From: Zunongwangia sp. HGR-M22 | GTDB lineage: Bacteria > Bacteroidota > Bacteroidia > Flavobacteriales > Flavobacteriaceae | DNA length: 64,000 bases | Assembly: GCF_027594425.1 (NCBI RefSeq) | Contig: NZ_CP115159.1 | Span: forward strand, 1,105,001-1,169,000 | Direction of reading: 5' to 3' | Notes under the pieces: model-generated | The model's input: the letters and a program-made list of their open reading frames with translations, nothing else | The model's database searches: none | What the model was told of the DNA's origin: nothing | Program-made: the position numbers and the translations under genes | Shown: positions 34,546 through 43,617 of the stretch, in pieces | Layout of the letters: each line of letters opens with the position of its first letter | Position numbering within the stretch: position 1 is the first letter of the stretch

Positions 34546-35571
34546 TTAAGAAGTTTTAAGCGTTTTGCCACTTTTAAAACATTCTAATAATAAATAAAAC
34601 TGTACCCCAAATAATACCGAAGCAATTACCAGGTGTAGTGGCTGACTTAAAAACGGGAAATCCAGATAATACATGGCCATTCCCGTAAAAATTTCGATCA
34701 CAATTAGAAAAAGGATCCAGTTGGTTAAGTTAAGATTGTAAAATTTTTGCTTGTTTTTCCACCAGATAAAAAGATTCACTAAAAAGACCAAAATCGAAAA
34801 TGAGCGGTGAATATAAAATGAAACATCAGGATTGTTAAGCCATAGATCGCGAGTTCCGTATCCTAAAATTTTTACCTGCTCGTCCACAAATTGTCGTACC
34901 TGTGTTCCTAAAACTACCTGGATCAAACTCAAAATAATCGAAATAAGTACAACTTTTTTAAAAGTTTTAGAAACTTTGAAGTCGTATATTTTTGTTGAAG
35001 AATCTGCCAGAATATAGAATAAGATCGCTACAATTACCAGCGCCATTACCATGTGTAAGGTAATTCTAACTGGCGCTAAAACTGAATACACTACAGTAGC
35101 ACCAAGCCAGGCCTGAAATACCATTAAAAAAACTGAAAGCCAAGATAGGATCGTAAGCCGTTTTCTGGTTTTCCATTTTCTAAAAGATAAGATGGCCATG
35201 ATTAAGACAGCAAAACCGGCTAAAGCGCCCACTAATCGGTTAATATATTCAGTCCAGGTATGCAGCGGATTAAATATTGCGTAATCGTGTTTGGTGTAGT
35301 TTTCCCAATTATTAGGATTATAATTTTCTGCGGAAGTAAAATCGCTTTTGGCAACTTTTAAACTTTCGTCTACAATAATTACCTGCCCTTTTTCATAATC
35401 TCGATCTGTCTGAAAAAGAAGTTCAGATTCTTGGGTAGGAGGGATGTAATAACCAAAACATTTAGGCCAGTCTGGACATCCCATTCCGCTTCCCGTCATT
35501 CTTACCACTGCACCTGCGATGATCACAAGGTACACTAAAACCAGTGCAATTTTTACCGAATTTCGATACAC
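34546..35571 (-). CDS. ctaA: Heme A synthase COX15/CtaA
   Basis: A 341-residue inner-membrane protein with about eight segments that oxidises heme O to heme A for cytochrome oxidase. The opening GSGMGCPDWPKCFGYYIPP, the EYINRLVGALAGF motif with the preceding HTWTEY, and later histidines in HMVMALVIVAILFYIL, HRSFSILVFLVN and HLVIASVLFGVQFYLL are the expected heme ligands. From memory this one-piece form is typical of Bacteroidota. It lies 45 bases after the CCA-adding enzyme gene. No ctaB or oxidase genes are near. Confidence 0.93.
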   Translation of the reverse strand: MYRNSVKIALVLVYLVIIAGAVVRMTGSGMGCPDWPKCFGYYIPPTQESELLFQTDRDYEKGQVIIVDESLKVAKSDFTSAENYNPNNWENYTKHDYAIFNPLHTWTEYINRLVGALAGFAVLIMAILSFRKWKTRKRLTILSWLSVFLMVFQAWLGATVVYSVLAPVRITLHMVMALVIVAILFYILADSSTKIYDFKVSKTFKKVVLISIILSLIQVVLGTQVRQFVDEQVKILGYGTRDLWLNNPDVSFYIHRSFSILVFLVNLFIWWKNKQKFYNLNLTNWILFLIVIEIFTGMAMYYLDFPFLSQPLHLVIASVLFGVQFYLLLECFKSGKTLKTS

Positions 35572-35616
35572 AATTTCAATTTTTTAAAAGTGAATTATTG
35601 GGAATTTCCTGATATT

Positions 35617-37056
35617 TTAATCTTGTTTTGATATTTCTTTTAATCCAAGTTTTTTACCTCTTTTAAGCATAAGTTCTTTTGCAGCGGCATGCTCATTTGG
35701 GATATCACCTTCTAAAATAGCTTCTTTAATGGCATCTTTTATAATACCTACTTCTCGGCAAGGTTTTATATTGAAGGTTTCCATAATTTCTTCACCACTT
35801 ACCGGTGGTTGAAAATTGCGAACATGGTCTCGTTCTTCAACCTCTTTCATCTTCTGTCTAACAATTTTAAAATTGTTATGGTATTTTTTATAACGACGAG
35901 GGTTTTTAGTGGTGATATCGGCTTCGCACAAGGTCATCAAATCGTCTATATTTTCACCGGCATCAAAGATTAAACGGCGCACTGCAGAGTCGGTTACATT
36001 ATCATCTACTACCGCAATTGGTCGCGAACTCATTAACACCATTTTCTGTACAAATTTCATTTTATCATTCAATGGCATTCTTAGGCGCTTAAATAATTTA
36101 AACACCATTTTAGAACCAATAAATTCATGCCCATGGAATGTCCATCCAATCTTTTTATGAAATTTCTTGGTGGGCGCTTTACCAATATCATGTAGCAAAG
36201 CAGCCCATCGCAACCAAAGATTATCGGTGTTCTCGCTTATGTTATCAACTACTTCAAGAGTGTGCCAAAAGTTGTCTTTATGGCGCTGGCCTTCAATTTC
36301 ATCGATTCCTTCTAAAGCAGTAAGTTCAGGAAGGATAATTTTTAAAAGCTTAGTTTTATGTAAAAGTGCAAAACCTTTAGAAGGTCTGTCGGATAATAAT
36401 ATTTTGTGTAACTCTTCAGTAATCCTTTCGTTAGAAATGATTTTGATGCGCTTATAATTTTCTTTAATAGCATCTAATGATTTCTTCTGAATAATAAAAT
36501 TAAGTTGTGAAGCGAATCTAATGGCTCTTAGCATTCGCAAAGGATCGTCTGAATAAGTGATTCCTGGTTCTAGCGGAGTTCTAAGTAATTGTGTTTTTAA
36601 ATCTTCGAGTCCGTTAAAAGGATCAAGCAAATCGCCAAAACTGCTTTTGTTCAAACTTAATGCTAATGCATTTATGGTAAAATCACGGCGATTTTGGTCG
36701 TCTTCCAGCGTTCCGTTTTCCACTACGGGATTTCTGCTATCTTCAGAATAACTTTCTTTTCTTGCGCCAACAAATTCGATTTCCATATCGAAAGCACGCA
36801 GCATTGCCGTACCGTAATTTTTAAAAACCTGTACTTTGGGTTTATGCGGTAGAAGTTCTGATACTTTTAATGCAAGATCGATACCGCTGCCTACGGCAAC
36901 AATATCAATATCTTTGGCATTGCCGCGTTGCAAGATAAAATCTCTTACAAAACCACCAATAACGTAACTTTCTAATTGTAGTTCTTCGGCAGCCTGAGAA
37001 ATTACCTTAAAAATCTGATGATCTAAAGCTTTTTTGTAATTCTGTAAATTGGGCAT
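35617..37056 (-). CDS. CCA tRNA nucleotidyltransferase with HD domain
   Basis: A 479-residue class II nucleotidyltransferase that adds or repairs the tRNA 3' CCA (or acts as poly(A) polymerase). Motifs seen: YVIGGFVRDFIL, DIDIVAVG with the metal aspartates, RRDFTINALALSL and DPLRMLRAIRFASQL. An HD phosphohydrolase-type domain follows (WHTLEVVDNI, WAALLHDIGKAPTKKF). The gene starts 3 bases after the stop of the tsaC-like gene, so the two tRNA-processing enzymes are co-translated. Confidence 0.93.
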   Translation of the reverse strand: MPNLQNYKKALDHQIFKVISQAAEELQLESYVIGGFVRDFILQRGNAKDIDIVAVGSGIDLALKVSELLPHKPKVQVFKNYGTAMLRAFDMEIEFVGARKESYSEDSRNPVVENGTLEDDQNRRDFTINALALSLNKSSFGDLLDPFNGLEDLKTQLLRTPLEPGITYSDDPLRMLRAIRFASQLNFIIQKKSLDAIKENYKRIKIISNERITEELHKILLSDRPSKGFALLHKTKLLKIILPELTALEGIDEIEGQRHKDNFWHTLEVVDNISENTDNLWLRWAALLHDIGKAPTKKFHKKIGWTFHGHEFIGSKMVFKLFKRLRMPLNDKMKFVQKMVLMSSRPIAVVDDNVTDSAVRRLIFDAGENIDDLMTLCEADITTKNPRRYKKYHNNFKIVRQKMKEVEERDHVRNFQPPVSGEEIMETFNIKPCREVGIIKDAIKEAILEGDIPNEHAAAKELMLKRGKKLGLKEISKQD

Positions 37057-37059
37057 GTT

Positions 37060-37629
37060 TTATTTCCGTATCACTTTAACCTTTCCATCATTATTCAGTT
37101 TTATTATAGCTGAAGGTTTTGATGATTTTTTAGACTGGTGCAAATTTACTACATAGTCCACACCTTTTAAAATTTCAGGGCTAATTTGCGAAAATGAATT
37201 TGGTGTGTTTTCTCCACTAATATTAGCAGATGTAGAAACTATTGGACGTCGAAATCTTCTGGTAAGTTCTTTACAAAATGGATCTTTTGTAACTCGTATT
37301 GCAAGTGAATTATCTTCAGCAATTAAATTTTCAGCTACTCTAATGGGATCATCGTAGATAATAGAAGTTGGTTTTGCGGCATATTTCAGTATATCATAAG
37401 CTACTTCAGGAACTTCTTCAACATACTCATTCAGCATTTTAAAATCTGAAACTAAACAAATCATAGATTTGCTTTCTGCCCTTTTTTTAAGTGCAAAAAT
37501 TTTATCAATAGCATCTGCATTGGTGGCATCACAGCCAATCCCCCAAACTGTATCTGTAGGGTAAAGAATAAGTCCGCCTTTTTTTAAAATGGCTAAACAA
37601 TTTTGAATTTCAGTCTTTTTATCTTCCAT
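37060..37629 (-). CDS. tsaC: L-threonylcarbamoyladenylate synthase (Sua5/YrdC family)
   Basis: A 189-residue enzyme that makes threonylcarbamoyl-AMP for tRNA t6A37. I choose the ATG at 37629 because homology begins there; the frame runs 93 bases further upstream without conserved sequence. Features: GGLILYPTDTVWGIGCDATN, IFALKKRAESKSMICLVSD (KRxxxK core), IRVTKDPFCKELTRRFRRPIVSTSANISGE. It lacks the Sua5 C-terminal domain, so TsaC/YrdC type. Adjacent to the CCA-adding enzyme. Confidence 0.93.
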   Translation of the reverse strand: MEDKKTEIQNCLAILKKGGLILYPTDTVWGIGCDATNADAIDKIFALKKRAESKSMICLVSDFKMLNEYVEEVPEVAYDILKYAAKPTSIIYDDPIRVAENLIAEDNSLAIRVTKDPFCKELTRRFRRPIVSTSANISGENTPNSFSQISPEILKGVDYVVNLHQSKKSSKPSAIIKLNNDGKVKVIRK

Positions 37630-37786
37630 AATTTCCTTGCTAACGACCTGCAAAGGTACTTCAGAAAAAATAAAAGGCAGGGATTTTGTAAGAAAAGCTT
37701 TAGTTTGAAGGTTTAGAAGCAATCGATATTAAGTCCTTACAAATTAAATTGGAGAAATGTATTTCTAAATTTTTAAACAAAGATTA

Positions 37787-37794
37787 TAAATTTG
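37787..37794 (+). promoter_or_regulatory. -7 promoter box for the GT2 gene
   Basis: TAAATTTG fits TAnnTTTG, 46 bases before the GT2 start. No TTG at -33. Confidence 0.4.
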
Positions 37795-37840
37795 TACCTT
37801 TTATTACTTAATCGATAAAAAGATTAGAATCTAAAATTTA

Positions 37841-38656
37841 ATGAAAATAGCTCTTCTTATTTCTACTTATAATTGGCCTAAAGCATTGAAGTTGGTACTT
37901 AAAAGTGCTGCTAAACAAAGCCTTATGCCCGATGAGATTTTGATTGCCGATGATGGTTCTAAAAATAAAACCAAGTCTATTATTACCAAATATCAAAAGA
38001 AATACAATTTACCACTAAAGCATATTTGGCATGAGGACAAAGGTTTTAGGAGAACAGTGATTTTAAATAAAGCTCTGGCCGCTACAAATGCAGATTACAT
38101 CGTTCAATTAGATGGTGATTGTATAATGCACCACAATTTTGTGCGAGATCATGTTCAACATGCAAAGAAAAATAGATTTCTATTTGGGAGTAGAGTTAAT
38201 CTTAAAGAGAGTTGCTTGGAAGAAATTTTTAAAAATAAAGAAACTGAATTTGATTTCTTTGATCAACGAATTACAAAACGTACCAGAAATTTACATATTG
38301 ATTTCTTAGCGAAATTGTATAAAGAATCCCCAGAGTTGAGTTCTAAAGTTCGTGGTTGCAACATTTCTTATTGGCGCGAGGATTTTTTAAAAGTGAACGG
38401 TTATAACGAAGATATGACCGGCTGGGGAAAAGAAGATTCTGAATTTGTGATAAGGCTACTTAACAATAATATTTATGGTAAGCGAATGCGTTATAATGCC
38501 ATTGTGTACCATATTTGGCATAAAAATGCATGCAGAGCGAAAGAAGTGGTGAACACAAAAATTCAAGCCGAATCTATAGAAAATCGATCGAAAAGATGCG
38601 AAAATGGAGTTTCTAAATATCTAGAAAATGCTACTCCTTCAAGTATTCCGAAATAA
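37841..38656 (+). CDS. GT2 family glycosyltransferase
   Basis: A 271-residue cytosolic glycosyltransferase with the GT-A fold. STYNWPKALKLVLKSA, the UDP-binding DDGSKNKT and the DxD-like LDGDC near residue 92 are visible, and RGCNISYWREDFLKVNGYNEDMTGWGKEDSEFVIRL is the C-terminal galactosyltransferase-like (Glyco_transf_7C) ED motif. It adds a sugar to an envelope glycan, probably LPS core. Its last 26 bases overlap the convergent GT-B gene. Confidence 0.9.
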   Translation: MKIALLISTYNWPKALKLVLKSAAKQSLMPDEILIADDGSKNKTKSIITKYQKKYNLPLKHIWHEDKGFRRTVILNKALAATNADYIVQLDGDCIMHHNFVRDHVQHAKKNRFLFGSRVNLKESCLEEIFKNKETEFDFFDQRITKRTRNLHIDFLAKLYKESPELSSKVRGCNISYWREDFLKVNGYNEDMTGWGKEDSEFVIRLLNNNIYGKRMRYNAIVYHIWHKNACRAKEVVNTKIQAESIENRSKRCENGVSKYLENATPSSIPK

Positions 38657-39755
38657 TTTCAGCTATATTTTCTGAAGCGGTTTTATCTTTCGGTATAAAA
38701 AAGTTTTCAGAATTTAATTTGGACTGAATGGGTTCAAAATCTTTAAAAGTTTTGAAAGCCATTTTTAGAGCTGAAGTAAAATCTTCTAAATTTTCTATAA
38801 CCGGTCCACTTTGCCAAAATCGATAGTCAAATTTATTATCGTAATTGATAGCGCTAGGATTCAGGAATAAGCAAGGTCTGGGATTTATTATAAACTCGTA
38901 AACCTGGCTGCTCACGTCACCAAGGTATAAATCTGCCACACGGGTATATTGCATATCTACACTATCGCTGCTGCCAAGATCAATATAGATATTTCCAAAA
39001 TCATAAATTTCCTGAGGGATTTCATCTATATTTCTATTTCCTTTTTTTTGCTGAAATAAATGTAAATGTGGAGCAAATATGAGATTGTAAGTATTTTGTT
39101 GAGAAAAGTATTTCAGAATTTCAACTCCAAATTTATCCCAACTACTAAATTCAGCATCAAAATGAGGATTATATAGAACTATTGGTTTTTCGTTTTCAAA
39201 ATAGCGCTTTGCAGGTATTTCTTTAACCACATCTAACTTGGGGTAACCGCCAATTGCATGATTCTTAGCTAATATATTTTTCTCGCTTAAAACTTTTTGC
39301 TGAAAACTTCCTACTAACACCTGCATGTCAAACTCACTTTGGGCTGCTTTAAATGCGTAGGCTCTTCCCGGTATGCCGTGATTTAATTTGATTACTTTGG
39401 GGTGTTTTTTTTCGCCACGTGCTTTTTGTAAATATTTGTGAAAATAATCTGTAAAAATTACAGCATCAAATTGTAGTAGATAATCCAGGTTTTTCTTTAT
39501 CCAGAATCCTTTTCTGGGAATTTTTATATCCTTTAGTTTATCTGTAAATGCCCGAAATCGCTTGGTGGGTAGCTCTTCAATTTTTACATCTTCAGCCTTT
39601 ATAGTTTTTACTCTGTCGTACAAATATTGAGTTGCGTTTTTATAAGTAAGAATCTTTACTTCATGATTTTTAGATAATTCTTTAGCCACACTGATAAAGT
39701 GAGAAACATGATGAATTTCATCTAAAAAAAGAAAAGCAATTTTTAATTTTTGCAT
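38631..39755 (-). CDS. GT-B fold, CDP-glycerol transferase-like protein
   Basis: A 374-residue soluble protein with two Rossmann-like halves. The first opens with KIAFLFLDEIHHVSHFISVAKEL; in the second, PIVLYNPHFDAEFSSWDKFGVEIL, IFAPHLHLFQ and ADLYLGDVSSQVYEFIINPRPCLFLNP closely follow the CDP-glycerol:polyglycerophosphate transferase pattern (D-S/T-S-...-E-F). It may transfer glycerol-phosphate or a sugar onto an envelope glycan. The family match is approximate. It overlaps GT2 by 26 bases and is divergent from the kinase gene. Confidence 0.7.
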   Translation of the reverse strand: MQKLKIAFLFLDEIHHVSHFISVAKELSKNHEVKILTYKNATQYLYDRVKTIKAEDVKIEELPTKRFRAFTDKLKDIKIPRKGFWIKKNLDYLLQFDAVIFTDYFHKYLQKARGEKKHPKVIKLNHGIPGRAYAFKAAQSEFDMQVLVGSFQQKVLSEKNILAKNHAIGGYPKLDVVKEIPAKRYFENEKPIVLYNPHFDAEFSSWDKFGVEILKYFSQQNTYNLIFAPHLHLFQQKKGNRNIDEIPQEIYDFGNIYIDLGSSDSVDMQYTRVADLYLGDVSSQVYEFIINPRPCLFLNPSAINYDNKFDYRFWQSGPVIENLEDFTSALKMAFKTFKDFEPIQSKLNSENFFIPKDKTASENIAEIISEYLKE

Positions 39756-39827
39756 CTAAGCGATTTTAAAAGAGTAATAAATAAATGAAATATTGCCCAA
39801 TTGTGTATGGATACAAATTTATAATTA

Positions 39828-39835
39828 TAATTTTG
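39828..39835 (+). promoter_or_regulatory. -7 box, four bases before the start codon
   Basis: TAATTTTG fits TAnnTTTG and ends 4 bases before the ATG of the LPS-kinase-like gene, so a transcript from it would be nearly leaderless. Confidence 0.4.
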
Positions 39836-39839
39836 TAGT

Positions 39840-40595
39840 ATGAAAATCGAATATGCAGATGCTTTTAAGGGGGAAGCAAAAAGAATAGAACAAATTTTAG
39901 CTGATTTTTCTGAAAGCGGAAAAACTCTTAGCAGCGGCCGAAATACTATTAAAACCTTCGATCTAAATGGGAGGCAAGTAAACGTAAAGTCTTTTAGAGT
40001 CCCAAATCTAATCAATAAAATTGTTTATCGATTTTTTCGTAAATCAAAAGCAGAGCGTAGTTTTAGCTATGCACAATATCTCCTATCTCGTGAAATAGCA
40101 ACGCCCTTTCCCGTAGCTTATGCCGAAGAATGTAAATGGTTAAGCTTAGGTCATAGCTTTTATATTTGTGATCACTTAGAATACGATTTCACCTTTAGGG
40201 ATATCGAAAATTTTGAAGATAAAGAACAAAAAGAAGAGGTTTTAAGAGCCTTTACACGCTTTACCTACGATATCCATGAAAAAAATATTGAGTTTCTAGA
40301 TCACTCTCCAGGTAATACACTAATACGTATAAATGGTGATCATTTTGAATTCTTTTTGGTTGATTTAAACCGAATGAATTTTAAGCGTCTAGATTTTAAA
40401 CAGCGCATGAAAAATTTCTCACGTTTAACGCCAAGCAAGGAAATTATTGAAATCATAGCAAACGAATATGCTACACTTACCGCCTGGAACGAGCAAGAAG
40501 TATTTGAAACCATGTGGCAATTCACACAAGAATTTCAGGAGAAATTTTATCGCAAGAAACGACTAAAAAAACAGCTTAAGTTTTGGAAAAACTAA
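39840..40595 (+). CDS. LPS core kinase-like protein (WaaP/Kdo kinase family)
   Basis: A 251-residue kinase-fold protein. The catalytic region EFLDHSPGNTLI followed by FFLVDLNRM, with Asp and Asn in the catalytic loop and Asp in the metal-binding strand, matches the lipopolysaccharide-kinase (WaaP/KdkA) pattern. The ATP-lobe lysine is probably in VNVKSFRVP. The C-terminal basic tail (FYRKKRLKKQLKFWK) suits membrane association. It probably phosphorylates a Kdo or heptose residue of LPS core; the sugar is inferred. It lies alone on the plus strand between two minus-strand glycan genes. Confidence 0.85.
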   Translation: MKIEYADAFKGEAKRIEQILADFSESGKTLSSGRNTIKTFDLNGRQVNVKSFRVPNLINKIVYRFFRKSKAERSFSYAQYLLSREIATPFPVAYAEECKWLSLGHSFYICDHLEYDFTFRDIENFEDKEQKEEVLRAFTRFTYDIHEKNIEFLDHSPGNTLIRINGDHFEFFLVDLNRMNFKRLDFKQRMKNFSRLTPSKEIIEIIANEYATLTAWNEQEVFETMWQFTQEFQEKFYRKKRLKKQLKFWKN

Positions 40596-40600
40596 TCTTT

Positions 40601-41665
40601 TTAATTTAGCGTAAAAGGTTTCCTATAGCTTTTCAATGTAAAGTACCCTAGTTTTTTTCTTAGTTGATATCGTCTTACTAAATTCAGTGGTTTTTTTGCT
40701 AAATCTGGCTTTTCGGCGTGCAATACTTCAATACAAGTCGAAATCACACGTTCACTGCTTTTACCGTCAAAGTAGGGATGAGTTTCATGGATGTAAGCAT
40801 CAATATTAGTTAGTAGTTCTTCTGGATATGATATAGCTTTTCGTATTGCATCTTCGATTTCTCCAGGATTGGTAATATTAATAAGGTGAGGAGCGGGTTT
40901 ATTATTTCTGAAAGTAACTACTGGTTTTTTCTGAAGAATAAATTCTGTTATCGCTGAGGTAGTATCTGAAAACATGATATCTGCCTGGCGAAACAGCGGA
41001 ATAATATCTGTGGTATCGTAATATTTGAAGTTTTCGTGCTGCATTTTTTTAACGATCTCAATTTTCTCTTTAGCTATTTTAGGATGCAGCACAACCAGAA
41101 ATTCAAATTCGCCGGTTTTAGATAATCTTTTTATTTCAGCGATCACCTCTTCATTATACAACCAACTGTATTTTGGAGAGAAGGTAGAAGACAAAAGGAT
41201 AGTAGGCTTACGTCGTTCTTTTTCTTCAATTTTGAATAATGGATCTACTTTAGACCATCCCGTTTCGCGTACTAAAAAATGTTTCTTTTTCTGCTGAATT
41301 TCTTTAAAAGGAATAGTAGTCGACGGTCCTTGCGTGCAATAAAGATCAAATAACCCTCTAATTCTAAAATGCCCTTTTGCATCGCTATGTTTGTTGGCTA
41401 AAAATCCATGGAATATTTGAACTTTCAAACCGGGTAAAAAATCGGCAACAACATCTGTAATACAAAGGACGATGTGCGGTTCGTATTTAATAGCGTCATC
41501 TATATGTTCTATTAAATCACCATTTTCAGGAAAATAGGATTTTGGAGGATTTAGCTCTGTAAACCATTTAACCTCATAGTCTCTTTTCCTGATTTCCTCC
41601 TGAAGCGGTAAACCAATCGGCAACGCGTAAGTATGACTTATGTAAATTAAAAAGCGATAGGTCAT
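40601..41665 (-). CDS. CDP-glycerol glycerophosphotransferase-like protein
   Basis: A 354-residue GT-B-type protein. KVQIFHGFLANKHSDAKGHF, LLSSTFSPKYSWLY, EFLVVLHPKIAKEKIE, and FRQADIMFSDTTSAITEFILQKKPVVTFRN match the CDP-glycerol poly(glycerophosphate) transferase family, with the conserved DTTSxxxEF motif. C-terminal region has a basic tail. It would add glycerol-phosphate to an envelope glycan; a sugar transferase is the alternative. It overlaps the end of the GT9 gene by 4 bases (ATGA), so translation is coupled. Confidence 0.82.
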   Translation of the reverse strand: MTYRFLIYISHTYALPIGLPLQEEIRKRDYEVKWFTELNPPKSYFPENGDLIEHIDDAIKYEPHIVLCITDVVADFLPGLKVQIFHGFLANKHSDAKGHFRIRGLFDLYCTQGPSTTIPFKEIQQKKKHFLVRETGWSKVDPLFKIEEKERRKPTILLSSTFSPKYSWLYNEEVIAEIKRLSKTGEFEFLVVLHPKIAKEKIEIVKKMQHENFKYYDTTDIIPLFRQADIMFSDTTSAITEFILQKKPVVTFRNNKPAPHLINITNPGEIEDAIRKAISYPEELLTNIDAYIHETHPYFDGKSSERVISTCIEVLHAEKPDLAKKPLNLVRRYQLRKKLGYFTLKSYRKPFTLN

Positions 41666-42714
41666 TTAGTGTTCAGTTTTAGGAATTGATCCAGATGTTC
41701 TTCAATATAAGCGGGTGAAAATTTCTCGTAAAGCTCAAACACATCTTTGTGCAAATCATCCTGATTTTTTTTTTCAGCAAATAATTCCGGAGAAAAATCT
41801 TTTAAATGAACTGAAACATTCTGCTTTCCATCTTCATAAATATTCCAGTTCGCTTTGTTTAATGGAGGTGAAAATATTGCAAAAGATGGAACATTTAACG
41901 CCTTTGCCATGTTTATAGCGCCACCTTCATTCCCAATGATTGCGTCACAAAAACTGGTTAGCGCTAAAAATTCTCTCAGGCTTTTTCCGTAGATATCAAG
42001 ATAGATTTTATGTTTGGTTTGCGCATTGCAATAGCCAATTAATGTTGAAATTTGTTCTTTTTGGCTTGGGATATAATTGAATAAAATAGCCGTTTTTTCT
42101 TTGGCTGCGATCTGGTCTAAAAGCTTGGCCAAATAGGGGAGGGGATAGGTTTTCTTTTCTGAACTTCCTAAAGCTCCAATCATATAAATTGAATCTGTAA
42201 GTGTTATTCCTCCCTTAATTAACCTTTCCTTTGCTTTGTCCTTTTCAGCAGTACTCAAATATATTTTAGGCTTTATTTGGATTGGCGCATCTTTGATGAT
42301 GGGTTTTAGTAACTGCATCCTTTTTTCTATTGCTGCGCCCGCATTTGTTTTCGCCTGTATATTTCTACTAAAAATATGTGTATAGAATGGCCGGGTGTAT
42401 TTTTTATCGAATCCAATTTTGTATTTCGCACCAGATAAATTGGTGATAATTGAAGTCTTTACCGTAGAATATGCATCGATAATAGCGTAGTATTCTTCAG
42501 ATCTAATTTCCTGCAATAATCTATAAAAAGGAAGTTCATTTTTACCAAATATCAGCTTATCAATAAATGGGTTGTTTTCTACAACCGCTTTAGTGTGTGG
42601 ATAAATTAGGTAATGCAACTTCGCTTCGGGATAAGCTTCCCGGAGTGCCTCAAATAAGATTGAGGACGTAAGAACGTCCCCAATCATTTTTTGCTGTATT
42701 ACCAGTATTTTCAT
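41662..42714 (-). CDS. GT9 family (heptosyltransferase-like) glycosyltransferase
   Basis: A 350-residue GT-B enzyme of the ADP-heptose:LPS heptosyltransferase family. MKILVIQQKMIGDVLTSSILFEALREAYP is the typical opening; YMIGALGSSEKKTYPLPYLAKLLDQIA carries the nucleotide-sugar region; FCDAIIGNEGGAINMAKALNVPSFAIFSPP is the GNEGG motif of the second half. It likely adds heptose to LPS inner core. Its ATG overlaps the dapD stop (TAATG). Confidence 0.9.
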   Translation of the reverse strand: MKILVIQQKMIGDVLTSSILFEALREAYPEAKLHYLIYPHTKAVVENNPFIDKLIFGKNELPFYRLLQEIRSEEYYAIIDAYSTVKTSIITNLSGAKYKIGFDKKYTRPFYTHIFSRNIQAKTNAGAAIEKRMQLLKPIIKDAPIQIKPKIYLSTAEKDKAKERLIKGGITLTDSIYMIGALGSSEKKTYPLPYLAKLLDQIAAKEKTAILFNYIPSQKEQISTLIGYCNAQTKHKIYLDIYGKSLREFLALTSFCDAIIGNEGGAINMAKALNVPSFAIFSPPLNKANWNIYEDGKQNVSVHLKDFSPELFAEKKNQDDLHKDVFELYEKFSPAYIEEHLDQFLKLNTK

Positions 42715-43529
42715 TACACCGCGACATCATATTCTCTAAGCGCATCGTTTAGAGAAGTTTTTTTATTGGTGCTTTCTTTACGTTTCCCAATAATCAAAGC
42801 GCAAGGCACATTATACTCTCCTGCTGGGAATTTTTTAGTATAGCTACCAGGAATAACTACAGATCTTGCAGGAACAATACCTTTCATCTCTACAGGTTCG
42901 TCGCCAGTAACATCAATTATTTTTGTTGAAGCTGTTAGAACAACATTAGCTCCAAGAACAGCTTCTCTTTCTACACGAACACCCTCTACAACGATACTAC
43001 GTGAGCCTAAAAACGCATTATCCTCGATGATTACAGGAGATGCTTGTAATGGCTCTAAAACACCACCAATACCAACGCCACCACTTAGGTGAACATTTTT
43101 ACCAATTTGTGCACAGCTACCTACTGTAGCCCAAGTGTCTACCATTGTACCTTCTTCAACATGGGCTCCTATATTTACATAGCTAGGCATCATTATCACT
43201 CCGCTAGAGATATAAGCTCCATGTCTTGCCACAGCATTTGGTACTACACGGATTCCTTTCTCTTTGTAGCCTTTTTTTAATGGCATTTTATCGTGATATT
43301 CAAAAATACCAGCTTCTAAAGTTTCCATTTTTTGGATAGGGAAATAAAGTACAACGCCTTTCTTTACCCATTCGTTAACTTGCCATCCACCTTCAATTGG
43401 CTCGGCAGTTCTTAGTTTACCTTCATCAAGAAGCGTAATTACTTCTCTAATGGCATCGGTAGTTTCCTTATCTTTTAATAGCTCACGGTTTTCCCAGGCT
43501 GCTTCAATTTTCGATTTTAAGTGATCCAT
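42714..43529 (-). CDS. dapD: Tetrahydrodipicolinate N-succinyltransferase
   Basis: A 271-residue enzyme of the succinylase branch of lysine/diaminopimelate synthesis: succinyl-CoA plus tetrahydrodipicolinate. I choose the ATG at 43529 (MDHLKSKIEAAWENRELL); the frame opens 33 bases earlier without conserved sequence. The left-handed beta-helix hexad repeats, VPNAVARHGAYI, YVNIGAHVEEGTMVDTWATVGSCAQIG and GGVLEPLQASPVIIEDNAFLGSRSIVVEGV, are diagnostic. It starts the dapD-GT9-CDP-glycerol-transferase operon, an unusual link between peptidoglycan precursor and LPS genes. Confidence 0.96.
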   Translation of the reverse strand: MDHLKSKIEAAWENRELLKDKETTDAIREVITLLDEGKLRTAEPIEGGWQVNEWVKKGVVLYFPIQKMETLEAGIFEYHDKMPLKKGYKEKGIRVVPNAVARHGAYISSGVIMMPSYVNIGAHVEEGTMVDTWATVGSCAQIGKNVHLSGGVGIGGVLEPLQASPVIIEDNAFLGSRSIVVEGVRVEREAVLGANVVLTASTKIIDVTGDEPVEMKGIVPARSVVIPGSYTKKFPAGEYNVPCALIIGKRKESTNKKTSLNDALREYDVAV

Positions 43530-43569
43530 AAATCTTATTTTTAGCAAATATAACAGCTTCATTGTAATT

Positions 43570-43602
43570 TTTGGGGCGCTATGGATATAAACCTTACCTT
43601 TG
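43570..43602 (+). promoter_or_regulatory. ruvX promoter
   Basis: TTTG at 43570-43573, a 21-base spacer, then TACCTTTG at 43595-43602, fitting the Bacteroidota -33/-7 pattern. The gene starts 16 bases later. Confidence 0.6.
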
Positions 43603-43617
43603 CATAAAATTTGAAGT

